64,000 bases of DNA, taken from positions 186,001-250,000 of the forward strand of contig NW_026251726.1 of NCBI RefSeq assembly GCF_025024155.1, read 5' to 3'. How positions within the stretch are numbered: the stretch's first letter is position 1; each line of letters starts with the position of its first letter. Both the position numbers and the translations under genes were made by a program. Below, one piece after another: positions 34,023 through 44,983 of the stretch. The notes below the pieces were generated by a model, which was not told the DNA's origin, made no database searches, and worked only from the letters and a program-made list of their open reading frames with translations. Origin of the DNA: Gamsiella multidivaricata. Lineage: Eukaryota; Mortierellomycota; Mortierellomycetes; Mortierellales; Mortierellaceae.

Positions 34023-34512
34023 TTTGAATCATGAACGTTTGGCGTTATAAGACTATTATATTTTTAAAATTTATAATAAAGTTAGCGCTCTCTAAGTGCA
34101 ATTATTCTTTAAGTGCAATAATTTAGCTGCATACCCCTGCAATCGAGCGACCTTTTACTGCACAATTCCCTAGCTGCATTATCCCCTCATAATAGAAATG
34201 AATATCCGAGGTACTCCCATCGCTGCTCCGGATTCTGCTCGCAAGGGTGCTTCTGATACAGAACCGAGCATCTCATGCGCCATTCCATGTGCCTGTTTTC
34301 CTTTTTTCTTTCCACTCTTAATTAGGCACACTTTCTAGTCTACACACTGTCGGCACCTCAGGCGCACCTCTCTTTTAAATTGAGTTCTGCAACAGCAACT
34401 ACGAAACAAAGAGCTACATAGGTTTATGCTAGTATGGCATGAAAGAGCCATGTGCTCTGCTGAACACAGGTCTTATGTAACTTGACACTTTTTTAAAAAC
34501 CGCTCCTCTTTC
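34023..34512. other. Intergenic, A/T-rich with GTGCAAT/GCTGCA words
   Basis: At 34085-34190 short related words recur (AAGTGCAAT twice, AGCTGCAT twice, CTGCAAT and CTGCACAAT). These may be the worn end of a mobile element. No gene is seen. Confidence 0.4.
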
Positions 34513-34695
34513 ATGACTGAATATGATATATCCCAGGACATAGAGGTATCGAAATGGTTCTTTGATGTCGATATATCCAAAGAGCATCGGCAATCGTCCA
34601 CACTCTCTAGGCCGTTTATTAGACGATGTATAAAACATCGCTTCATAAAAATGCCTTGCAACAGGACCCGATTTCAATCAAACAACAACAACATT

Positions 34696-36303
34696 ATGAG
34701 AGAAGTAATTACTGTCGGCTTTGCAGCCAACTTCCGATTAGTGCGTCCGCCCTCCTTCAGCTATCCTAAAACTACGCTCCTCGCAATAACACTGTCGAAA
34801 CCTCACCAAGCTTTCACCACCTGCACATCTCTTTACTCAAAACCATACTACCCTAGATTTAGTTGCAACGCTCGTGTCGCGACAGGAATGCAGCAACACC
34901 ACTTCCTTTCCTGCAGTCCATTTTTGAAAACATTCACTCCTGTTCAGTATAGTCAATTTCATGCCTTCCATTCTTCCCATCAAACGGCGTTCTCGCTCCG
35001 TGCGATCCCTGAAGCGCTGACTACTTTCAAAACTTTACCGACAGCGGAGATACTTACATATCTATCAATGGTGTCAATCACCGCACGCCTATTGCACCCG
35101 TTCTACAATCGATTCCTTCAGGGTGGCAATGCTCTTCGATCCTTGCTAGAATGGGCAGCGAGTCTAACTTGCCTCACCGTTGTAGCCTTTGGGACTGAAA
35201 AAGAGTCAAACACAGGCCGATGGAAGTTTAAATTCCTTCCTTCCAAGCATCCTAATGAAACCGAACAGCAAACACGCGCCATAAGGAAAGAGCTCGAGGA
35301 AAAGGGAACTGTCGAAGCCTGGGAGGATGAGCGCATAAGACTATGGAAGCGCGTGTGGGGGAATTTGTTAAACGTGAGCGGGGACGATGGCAAGATGCCA
35401 GGGGAGGATGGCAAAGAGAGAGGGAAAAGGTGTAGGCATAGGTCGCTGTACATTTTGAGGAATGACAAAGTTAACGCGTTTGCAGCTCCGCCCGGGTACG
35501 TTTGTGTCAACAAAGGAATGCTTGATTTCGCGGGTCACGACGAGGGCTTGATCGCAACGGTACTGGCGCATGAGCTCGCGCACCTGGACCAGGAACACGC
35601 CTATGAGAAGCATGGGTTGGATATAACATTTATTGCTTGTACGTTAATCCACATCCATGAGGTTTGATAGGCGATACAGACCACGCCAGCAAGCACGGCT
35701 AATTCGTTTTTTTTTTTTTTTTTTCTTCCGGGTACGACTACAGTTTGCACGTTATTAGGACCATGTGCATTGCTCTGGCGCTTTAGTCGCTTGATTTCCA
35801 TTGGCAGCCTTGCTTTTTCCGCGAACCTTCAAACCTGGATAACAACAAATCTCAACAACCGTAGCAGCCAGATCCGCGAACGCGAAGCCGATTTGGTGGC
35901 TCTTGAGGTCATGGCTCGTGCAGGGTATGATCCATATTCCGCTCTGCGCTATTATAGTATGCTCACAAAACGCTATGGGCAGCAGCGTGTGCGGAACTCT
36001 CGCCGCCAACTTCAATCAGTCGCTCGGCGCAAATTCGGATACTCAGCGAGATACAATGCAGCCGTGTGGGGCTTCGGCGAAGATATCGATGACGTTCTTG
36101 AGCCAGGCGACTACGACTTAAGTATGGGCCCCGATTATTATCTATGGTGGGATAGCACCCATCCTGAACCCTGGCAGCGGTATCAGTACCTACTGGAAGC
36201 CCTAACGGCGGCGCGCAAGAAATCTTTAGAATCGGAAGACTTGGGAGCTATGCCAGACAAGCAATTTCAGTCGAGCACCGACTCCTTGGAGATGGAGAGG
36301 TAG
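34696..36303 (+). CDS. M48-family metallopeptidase, OMA1-like
   Basis: Two exons (34696-35638, 35744-36303) give 500 residues. The acceptor at 35742-35743 was chosen because the AG at 35757-35758 would create a stop, while this one continues smoothly (ITFIA into FCTLLGPCALLW). In-frame ATGs at 34513 and 34651 are alternative starts. From 34696 the first 110 residues are rich in Arg/Ser/Phe and poor in acids, as expected of a mitochondrial presequence. A hydrophobic segment (YLSMVSITARLL) may be a membrane anchor. The zinc site is clear: VLAHELAHLDQEH (HExxH near residue 293) and a downstream READLVALEVMARAGYDP with the third ligand Glu. The C-terminus has the family's DSTHPEPWQRYQYL. M48C relatives such as Oma1 degrade membrane proteins in the inner mitochondrial membrane. 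Assignment to Oma1 itself rather than another M48 member is likely but not certain. Confidence 0.85.
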
Positions 36304-36969
36304 AATGCGATGGCATACGCGCCAAATAAATGAAGATTGATATATTTTTTTTGTTCGCGCTCACGTCAAGGCCACAGTCAAAGATACATTATGTCATGCA
36401 ACAGAGGACTCTCTTGCCTAATTGGTATCTGACCATTCTCTCCTTCGCATTGTAAACGCGCAAAGCAGGATGATGAGCAGACGCACTTGAAGAAGAGCTG
36501 AATAGTCAAGGATGCGTATCGCGATGTTTTCTGTGCGATATTTAGTCGGACTAGGGGATATAATGCGGTATCTGAACAAGGGAAAATAAAGGTACAAGAC
36601 TGAAGCTAAACTTTTCAAAGGAGACTGGCGAGGTAAAGGAAGGAGCCCTACCACTGCCAGAAAACTAGCAAAATCCTGTAACCGTAGTAAACTTGTTAAA
36701 CACAGGAAACAGTCAACGGACGACAAACAGTTGCTTGGCGTGATCTTTGGTCGCACAGACTGACTTCGAAGCTAAATAGTATCAAGGGCAAGCGCCAAGT
36801 AGGATGAAATGAGCAGCTTCATTTTGCGCGACCATTTGCGCCGAATACTATTACGTCACAATTTTTTTAAGTTGAGTCCACTTGATCTTTAGTCCACATT
36901 AACCCTCCCTTCTCTACCATTCCTCGAGTCAGCTCAGCCTTTACGAGAAAAGTCATCACTAGAAGCACC
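36304..36969. other. Intergenic
   Basis: This holds the 3' region of the M48 gene and the promoter of the Nab2-like gene. No other gene is seen. Confidence 0.6.
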
Positions 36970-39626
36970 ATGCCAAGAATCGTGCTCGGAACACCCCAGG
37001 AAAAGGAGCTGACTGTAAGGCTGGGCAGATGTGTCTATGGACAATCCAGCTGCTATGCATGACCATCGACCAGACATGGCGTTGAAAGCATACTAACCTC
37101 TCAACCTTTCGACGCCGACCACCGTCTTACTCCTACCCTGCATAGACTCTGGTTCTGGGAAAGTTGAATGAATATGGCTGGGCCGACAATGAGGTCCTCG
37201 CCAACTTTATCGTCGTCATGGTTGCTAACGAGAAGTCCAAGATCGATATTATCGGAGAGCTGAACGACAGTAAGCAACGAATGGCGCACATATGGTTACA
37301 AGTCCAGTGGATCTGCACTTATTCATCATCTAACCCAGACTTTTTCGCCTTGCCCGTCCACATCTTCTGCCATTCTAGTCCTTCCCGACCAAGGTAGATC
37401 AGCATGGAAGGGGTCGTCATCACAAATTCTCAGTACCTGAAGTTTATGTTCTTAAAAAAACTCAACCAATTGCTCCCTCTCTTGTGCCGCATCTCCTATT
37501 TTCATCTATCAGCGTCCGATTTCGTGGATTGGCTTTACACCACCATAGACGGAGGAGCTCAGGCAACAGAACCCACGCAGGCAGAGGAGCAGCAGCAAGG
37601 TATACACAATTATCAGGATCATGTTCGATTTTATCTGGATGGGCATGGATCAAGGGCCGCGCCTTTCTTCTCTGTCAATCCATTCAAAGGCATCTTTCCC
37701 CAGCGGCTAACCACTGGAATCCATGCTTAAATCGTCCAGCCACTCTATCCTTACAACAGAGCCAAGAGATCTCAGCATCTGCCGCTGAGCCGGACGATGT
37801 CTCTATGGACGCCTCTCGCCAACGCCCATCTCCAGAGTCACGCGCACCTGGGCGTTTGCTAAAGAGCGCGATCAGCAACGCCACGAGGGAGGAGCCAGCA
37901 CAACGTCGACAGGCACCCTCGAGAGTCTACGAGAACGAAAAGCGGGAGCGTAATAGTCCTAAGTCGCGCGAGAGGAGCCTGAGTCCAGCGCGGTCCAGAG
38001 AAGGTCTTTCGACGCGAGACGAACGGATCCGATTCCGGAGAACGAGCAGGGAGCGTGCCCAGGATGAAACCAGGATAGATGCACGCCTCGGTAACGGCCG
38101 CAAGGATAACGATCGCATGAAAGGACGATTAGGAGGAAGGATTGAGGATCGACTAGGCACTCGGGGCGATGTCCGTGTCCGATCTCGGGAGCGCTCATGG
38201 GATAGGCACAGTGATTACCATGACCGACGAATTGACAGGAACAGTCAACAGAATAAGAATGATCGTAGTGGTAGCAGGAGACGCGATGCCTTGAGGGACA
38301 TTGAACGCCGTCTAGGTACTCGCCCTGTCAACAATTTTGACCACGATAGCGATGAGAACCTTCCCCGTCAGCCTGCATCGTGGTCATGGAACCCAGAACA
38401 GATGCTGCGTGTCGAAGCCGACATCACACGACGTACCGTCGAGGCACAGACCGCCAACGTCACACGGTGTCGGTACTGGCCCAACTGTGCGCAGGGCGAG
38501 ATGTGTCAGTACTGGCACCCACGAGAGCTGTGCACGGACTTCCCCAATTGCTCCAAGACGGCGGATACGTGTCTTTACATTCACCCACTCGCAGAACCAA
38601 CAGCGGAGCAGGTTGCAGCAGCTGCGCGCCAGGCTTTGATGCAGTCTATGCGTAACAGCAACAACGATTCGTCCGGCGGAAATGGAGATGGCAGCTCTAC
38701 GCCCAAGATCAATGCGCTGCAGATGCCCTTTGCATTGGGGTCGTCTACGTCGCAGGACTGTAAGTTTGGAGCGCGATGCACAAGGCCCGACTGCAAGTTC
38801 CGTCATCCACAGAAAGAGTCGAATCAGCAGCCCTGCAAGTTCTTTCCACACTGCACCAAGCCCAACTGTCCATTCTTCCATCCGCCATATGGGTAAGCGA
38901 CTGTCCAATGCGAGGCTTTATCATCCTACGTTCTCCCTTTATTTTCTTTTCCTTCGACTGGGGTATAATATGCTGATTATTGTTAACCATTGTCATCGTA
39001 TTATTCAATTTTCGTTTTGTATCACAGGGAGCCATTGGCACAGAAGGACACGACCATGGATGAGTCAGAGGTCAATGGAGAAGTCGCTAACAGACTACCA
39101 ACACTCTGTCGGTATGGCGATCAATGCACACGCCCTGGTTGTCATTTCACGCATCCACGCGATGGTCCCGCTGCTACCTCCACTATGCCTCTTGTAAGGA
39201 CGATCGAAGCATGTTAATTAACGCTGTTTGGCACGACATCACTGTTCTGGAATACGTCAGAAGCTGACTGTATTTCGCATTTGTTTTTTCCTCACATAGT
39301 GCAAATTCAACCCTTGCACACGCCCTGGATGTCCATTCCGCCATGCCCCCGGCCAAACACCTGGCGTGGGTCACCACAAATCATTGATCCTCAACGGCGG
39401 CCCCAAAACCAGTGAACGTTTCGCAGGCGGTGTAGCAGATGCGAGCGAAGTAGAGAAGCTGCATGTGCCTGCTAGCGCACATTGGGCCAGTGGTGGAATC
39501 AGTCATCAGCCGGACCAGTCCACCCACCAGCACCAACAACAGCAGGAGTTGGACCAGGCGACGATCCAGGCAATGGAGGAGCAGGCAGCAGCAGAGATGG
39601 ACATGGACATGGACGTTGCGATTTAG
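36970..39626 (+). CDS. Nab2/ZC3H14-like poly(A)-binding CCCH zinc-finger protein
   Basis: Six exons close in phase to 633 residues: 36970-37014, 37146-37269, 37513-37599, 37740-38892, 39028-39193, 39300-39626. The N-terminal 85 residues (LGKLNEYGWADNEVLANFIV, IIGELND, SDFVDWLY) form the PWI-like helical domain that in Nab2 contacts the nuclear pore protein Mlp1. A basic Arg/Ser/Asp-rich middle (about 110-300, with SRERS repeats) follows. Then come six CCCH fingers: C-x5-C-x5-C-x3-H, C-x5-C-x6-C-x3-H, three C-x5-C-x4-C-x3-H (CKFGARCTRPDCKFRH, CKFFPHCTKPNCPFFH, CRYGDQCTRPGCHFTH) and a shorter C-x4 finger (CKFNPCTRPGCPFRH). The tail is Gln-rich with an MDMDMD run. The family binds poly(A) and limits tail length and export of mRNA in the nucleus. 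Yeast Nab2 has seven fingers and ZC3H14 five. Confidence 0.9.
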
Positions 39627-40241
39627 AGTGAGGTCTCTTGAAGCGGAGTTTTGATGGATATTGTTATTTTTAATCGTGGAGTCCATTCGCAACAAGCGCT
39701 GCATTGTGGTGGAATGAGGGGACGGATATGATACAGGAGAACTCGACTTACTGGAACACAAAAGGACAAAAAAATGCACAAAAATGAAAAACATAATAAA
39801 AAAGGACGAAAGACGAAAGAAAAAAAGAAAAGAAAAAAAAAAAAAAGAGAGAGAGAGCGGAATCCTTACGAAAGGAAGGACGGAGGGTACTTTTTGTACG
39901 TCGAGGCAGGAGTAGTTAGCCAGTTAGAATAACCCCCATTGTATTTTTACATGCATATAATAACATTGGTCTTTATCATCATTATCATCATCATCATCAT
40001 CATCGACAACAGGGAGACATGAGAACAGATTTCGGCATTTAGAACTGTGACAAAAATAAAGCAGAAAGACGCCTAGAGAGTAACTGAGGCGATTGAACAA
40101 AAATGAGAGTACCCAAAACTTAGATAAATACAGGTTGCGGCTATCGTACGTCGCTTTCAAACCCTCCCCTCCCCCATACCCCTTCTTTCCAACGCAAACA
40201 AATAAAGCAGACCAACACGCTGTCCTTGTGTCGTCCCTCCT
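39627..40241. other. Convergent 3' region with CAT repeat
   Basis: This lies between the 3' ends of the Nab2-like gene and the PKA gene. It holds an A-rich tract (39770-39855) and a (CAT)n microsatellite (about 39975-40003). Confidence 0.7.
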
Positions 40242-43200
40242 CTAGAATCCTGGGAAGTATGATCCGAGCTCATCGACCTCCCCTGGCGGGTAGACTCCAT
40301 ACTGTTCCGCGTCCTCGGGGTAGTCATCAAAATTGCTGGCGTCGCCCTCTCCTAAGATCGTTGGTCGGTAGGGCGCCTCGATCTGCCTCTGATAGACCTG
40401 ATCCCAGTTGACGCCCTCGAACCACGCATGGTTCTTGATATCCGTCGCGCCTCCTCTCAAGTTTCCGTACCGCTTCGTCAGGTCCGCGGTCAGGAGCCGC
40501 TTCAACAGATCTTTGAGTGATGATGAGAAATGCGATGGGTACTTGACCTTGCCCGCCATGATTTTGCCATACAGCTTGATGTGGTCCTCGTCAAAGAAGG
40601 GCGGGAATCCTGCACACATCTCAAACATCAGCACGCCCATTGACCACCAGTCGACTGCTTTGCCGTATCCCTTCGACTGAATGATCTCCGGTGCCAAGTA
40701 ATCGGGTGTACCGCACAGCGTCCAGGTCATGTTCTGAGGGACATGCTTTGCGAATCCGAAATCTGTGATCTTGATGTGTCCCAGAGAGTCGAGTAGTAGG
40801 TTCTCGGGTTTGAGATCACGGTAGATGACTGCATGGGAGTGGAGGTACTCGAGTGCAAGGAGGACCTCACATGTATAAAATCGCGCTACGTGTTCCGGGA
40901 AGCGCTATACAAGTCATCGCCGAATAAAGGGGGAAAGATCGGTTAGCATTCCTGCACATTTTGCCGCGTCTTTTTTATGGTGCGGTTGCCCTGCAGAATC
41001 ACTTTGTTCTTTTTTACGCAATGTATACGACTGCGGGTACATTGCGTTTGTTGTTTGTAGTTTGTTCCCAGCCCAGATCCAAAAATATAAAGTATTCATG
41101 CAAAAAAAAAAAAAGTTAAGTTGCCTCTGGTCTGTACTTTGGTCACTCGCACCATAGGATTGACACATTTCGCGCGATTGTACCCCATATCTCTTTCTTT
41201 TGCATCCAACCTTGCTGGAGACAACAGCGCCACAAAAAGGGTGTCTCTTTGTCTGCACCCGGTCCAGATCGCGCACCCCTGGATCCCTTTTCACGGAGCC
41301 TGGAGACAACACGCTTCGATCTGGGGCGGAGAAGGCTGAGTGGGAAAAATACAGCAAATCTTTACCTGACTTTTCCTCAAAACGGAGAATAGCTCGCCTC
41401 CAACGACATAATCCATGACCATGTACAGATTGCGCTCGTCCTGGAACGTGCCCCAGAGGTTGATCAAGAACGGGTGTTCGACGCGTTCCAAAATCATCTT
41501 CTCGTTGTTCGTGTGCTCAACCTGCTTCAGTCGGACGACCTCCGTCTTCTTCAGCACCTTCATAGCATAGAACCGAGAGTTGTACCGAGACTGCACCAGG
41601 TGCACACGACCAAACGAGCCTGTACCCAGTGTTCGATGGATCCGGAAATCATTCAGGTTGAACTTGCGTCGGGCGGCTTGTTGTTGTGGTTGCCGTAATT
41701 GCCCTTGCTGATGGGCTTGTTGTGGAACTTGCTGAACTTGTTGCTGTTGTTGCTGTGTATGCTGCTGGGAAAGCTGTGCTAGCCGCTGTGCCTGCTGGGC
41801 TTGTGCTTGCTGCTGTGCAAGTAGCTGTGCCTGCTGCTGTGTTTGCTCTGTTTGCTGCTGTTGCTGCAATTGCGCCTGCTGTTGTTTCTGCTGCTCCAGT
41901 TGCCGCTGCTCCAGTTGTTGACGTTCGGGCAAGTTGGCGTCGGCAGAGACCATTTCGACAGATTGCATGCTATTTGTTAATTGACCACCTTGCTGCTGCT
42001 GGTAATACTGTTGTTGCTGGGGTTGGGGCTGCTGTAGTTGCTGAAACTGAGGTTGCTGCTGCTGGTTCTTTGAGGAACTCAACTGAAGCTGGTCCAGTGA
42101 CAGATTATTTCCAACGGGGCTCTGGGATGTTGTGGCAGGCGTAGCAGGTGTGGCAAGCGTCGTTTGCTGCTGCACTGGGACTGAGGTTGAGGTTGAGGCT
42201 GATGCGGTGTTGTTGGACGAGGTCAAGGGCGAGGCCTGGCCAGATGGTGGAATCTGCTGGATGTCGGGGTTGGACTCGGAGGCGGACTGTAGCTTGGAGT
42301 CGTCGTGGCTATAGCCGTGGCCGTTAAAGTGAGTATTGTAGTCGAAGGTGGTGAATGGGTTTGAAGCTGATGTGTATGAGCCAAGGAGAGAGAAGGTAGG
42401 TTGGTTAGCAGGCAAGAGAAAGAGCAGATAAATAAGTCGTGTTCTCCCTTCTCTCATTTGCTCTCGCTTTCTCTCCCGCAAGTCCGCAGGTCCACAAAAT
42501 AGCAATTGACCGAGGGAGAGAGGCCTGCGGGAGTACATAAAGTTGAATGAACCCATAGAGCAACTGACCAATTGAACCAATTGGCTTGGCCCTTCAGTGG
42601 TCAGGTATGTCTTTTCTTCTGGTGATCCTCACTCTTGCTCCACTCATGACATGATGAGAGACACTGATTGCGGCTGTGTGCAGTGAGTGAGTGAGAATTA
42701 CTCTGTTTTTCTGCCTCGACGCATTATTGGATCCATCCGGAGGGTAGTAGTGCGAGGGAAGGGGCCATCAATAAGGTCACTTTCATAATATAAAAAAAAA
42801 AAAAAATCCACGTAGCACACGTAGCACATACGCACACTGGTATTTCCCACACTGCAAGCATCGCCACAAAAAAAAAAAAGCGCCAGAAAGTAGTGGAGAA
42901 GTGGGCATGAAGGTGAGGATGGAATGATAAAAAGTAGATATGCAAAGGCCTTCTTTCTGCAAGTTGACATATATACCTGTGAATTAGCAATTGAAAAGGT
43001 GACAAAAAGAGATGAAGAGGGTGAGAGGGTAAGAGGGTGAGAGGGAAAGAAGGAAAGAGAGAAAGGGAACAAGCAGATTGTGCAATTGGCCGGCCTGCCA
43101 TACAATAGTCTTCGTCCCAAACAGAAATAGGAGCGAGTGAAGTGGTGTCAGTTGCATAAAGCGTCGTCGTTGAGAGAAAACGTTATTCCGGTGGAACAAC

Positions 43201-44655
43201 AGGGTCCGCAGGCATCCGAGGAAACCGCACTGCACTGCATTGTATGGCCCCACAGTGCACCAGCATCGCAGCTAACCTCTGTTTGTTCAACGCTCAAGCA
43301 CGCTGTTGATATCCATGAATATATTTAAAAAAAAAGGAAGCCCCAGTCGAAGAATACTACTTTGTCAAGGATACACGTCCAGTCGAGAAAGAAATGAAAA
43401 CACGCTACCATCGCCGGTTCCCTCTTCTTACCTCGACGACTCTGCTGATATCCAGAGCCATTTTTGTTACTGTATCCTCCTGCCTGACTGCTCTGGATAT
43501 TGGCTGTGTTGCCGACACCAACGTTGCTGTTGAGGGTCGTAGCATCACCCTTATAGCTGATAGGTGAAATCATGGTTGTGGCCATGGGGGACATGTTATG
43601 GCCGCTGTTTGTGCCGACTCGGGCTTCATATCGGGGCTGCTCATCGTGCCCAAAGTCGTTCGAGTCAACGGAGGCTATGTTGAGAGAATGAAAAGTGTTA
43701 ATCGTTTGACAAAAAATGGCGGGAAAAGTAAAAAAATCAAAAACAAAGCACCGCGATAATGAATGCCGTTTGCCGCCTGGCCGTTTCTCACTGGTTTCGT
43801 TGACGCACATGCTCTTTTCTCCCCCTTTTCCTTCTCCATTCACATCTTTTGATCGTCCTGCACGCATTGATGGAATGCATGATGACAGCAATATCTGATT
43901 GCCGAATGTGCATGTGCATACACATGTGGAAATATCAAAGAATGTACCCAAAATGGATTTCTAGATCCTTTTCTATGGAAGCGTATCTTTTTTTTTTTTT
44001 TAAATGCCGAGAGAGTCTGGTCCCATTGAAGGTCATATTGCGTATTGCACGTCGGCTACCCATCGGCCGCTGATGGAGCTATGCAGGTTATGTCGATGAT
44101 TGGCTGGAACGAATGAAATGCTTCACATTGTCATATGCACATCAAATGCACTAGCTGACCGAGTTATGTGTAATCACAAAAAGGCGTGGGACGAAGAAGC
44201 GATGGACGAGACGACGGTATACCATCAGACAACGGCGCCCAGGAGAGTGGGAGGAAGAGGAAGAGAAGGTGGTCTCAGATGGTGTCCATTATCCTGGTCC
44301 ATGCGCCATCTATGGTGCTTCTCCTTCATCTCGACAGCTCAAGAAAGAGGTCATACTCGCATCATGGCGTCTCCATTTGCCACCAATTCGTATCCACGAT
44401 GTCTTTTGTTGTCGCTCATTCCTATTGCCACCGGTGGTTTTATTCAAGTTCTGTGTCACCTTGCTACAACAGAAGCAGACCCTGCATGTCGCTAGATAAA
44501 GGATGTTGTTGTTGAGGAAGAAATGAGCATTGTTGTGGATGGTTACAGTGGTTTGTTGTCCCCTTACCACCGACATGGTCCGTGTCCATGGCATGTTCAT
44601 GCCCAGACCTTTTCCGATGGATGGTCTTGTCCAGAAACTTGTTGAGCAGTGACAT
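40242..44655 (-). CDS. cAMP-dependent protein kinase catalytic subunit, Gln-rich N-terminus
   Basis: Four exons close in phase to 664 residues: 44655-44568, 43674-43432, 42366-41366, 40904-40242. The small first exon ([16 protein letters not shown]) is inferred from a perfect GTAAGG donor and matching phase across an 893-bp intron. If it is wrong, translation could start at ATG 43594. Residues about 190-340 are very Gln-rich. The AGC kinase domain starts near 352: [11 protein letters not shown] (Gly loop), YAMKVLKK (ATP Lys), YRDLKPEN (catalytic loop), DFGFAK, and the activation-loop [14 protein letters not shown] with the phosphorylatable Thr. The tail ends in FPGF, the FxxF motif of PKA catalytic subunits. 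It phosphorylates Arg-Arg-x-Ser/Thr sites when cAMP releases the regulatory subunit. The closest type is fungal TPK/PkaC. The introns of 461, 1065 and 893 bp are long for this window. Confidence 0.9.
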
Positions 44656-44983
44656 GGATTATGCCGCGAAATTATATGACAGATGGTGATGGTCGACGTT
44701 GCACTGCAAGAACAAGAGTAGATGGCAAAACTAGAGTGTAGTGCAGGGAAAGAGTCGAAAGAGGGTGGCAAGATGAAACCGGAATGGTGGCGAGAGAGAA
44801 AGAGATATAACATAAATAAAAAGAAACTGAGACACTCGAGTCACGCATCGCAGAGCGCGTTCTGTTTCATTTCTTCATTTACGGGCCTTCCTCTCTTTCA
44901 TGGGAAGCAGACAAAGCGACGCGCTTTTTTTTTTTTATTTATTTTTTATTTTTTTAAATCGCTTATCCTGGCTATATCTAGCT

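Noticed and set aside
35757..35760. Acceptor at 35757-35758 for the M48 gene
   Set aside because: It would create TGA at the junction. The AG at 35742-35743 restores an open, family-like frame.
42698..43253. Open frames inside the PKA gene region, minus strand
   Set aside because: They lie in the 1065-bp intron, are low-complexity (Phe/Leu/Ser/Pro) and do not join any exon in phase.
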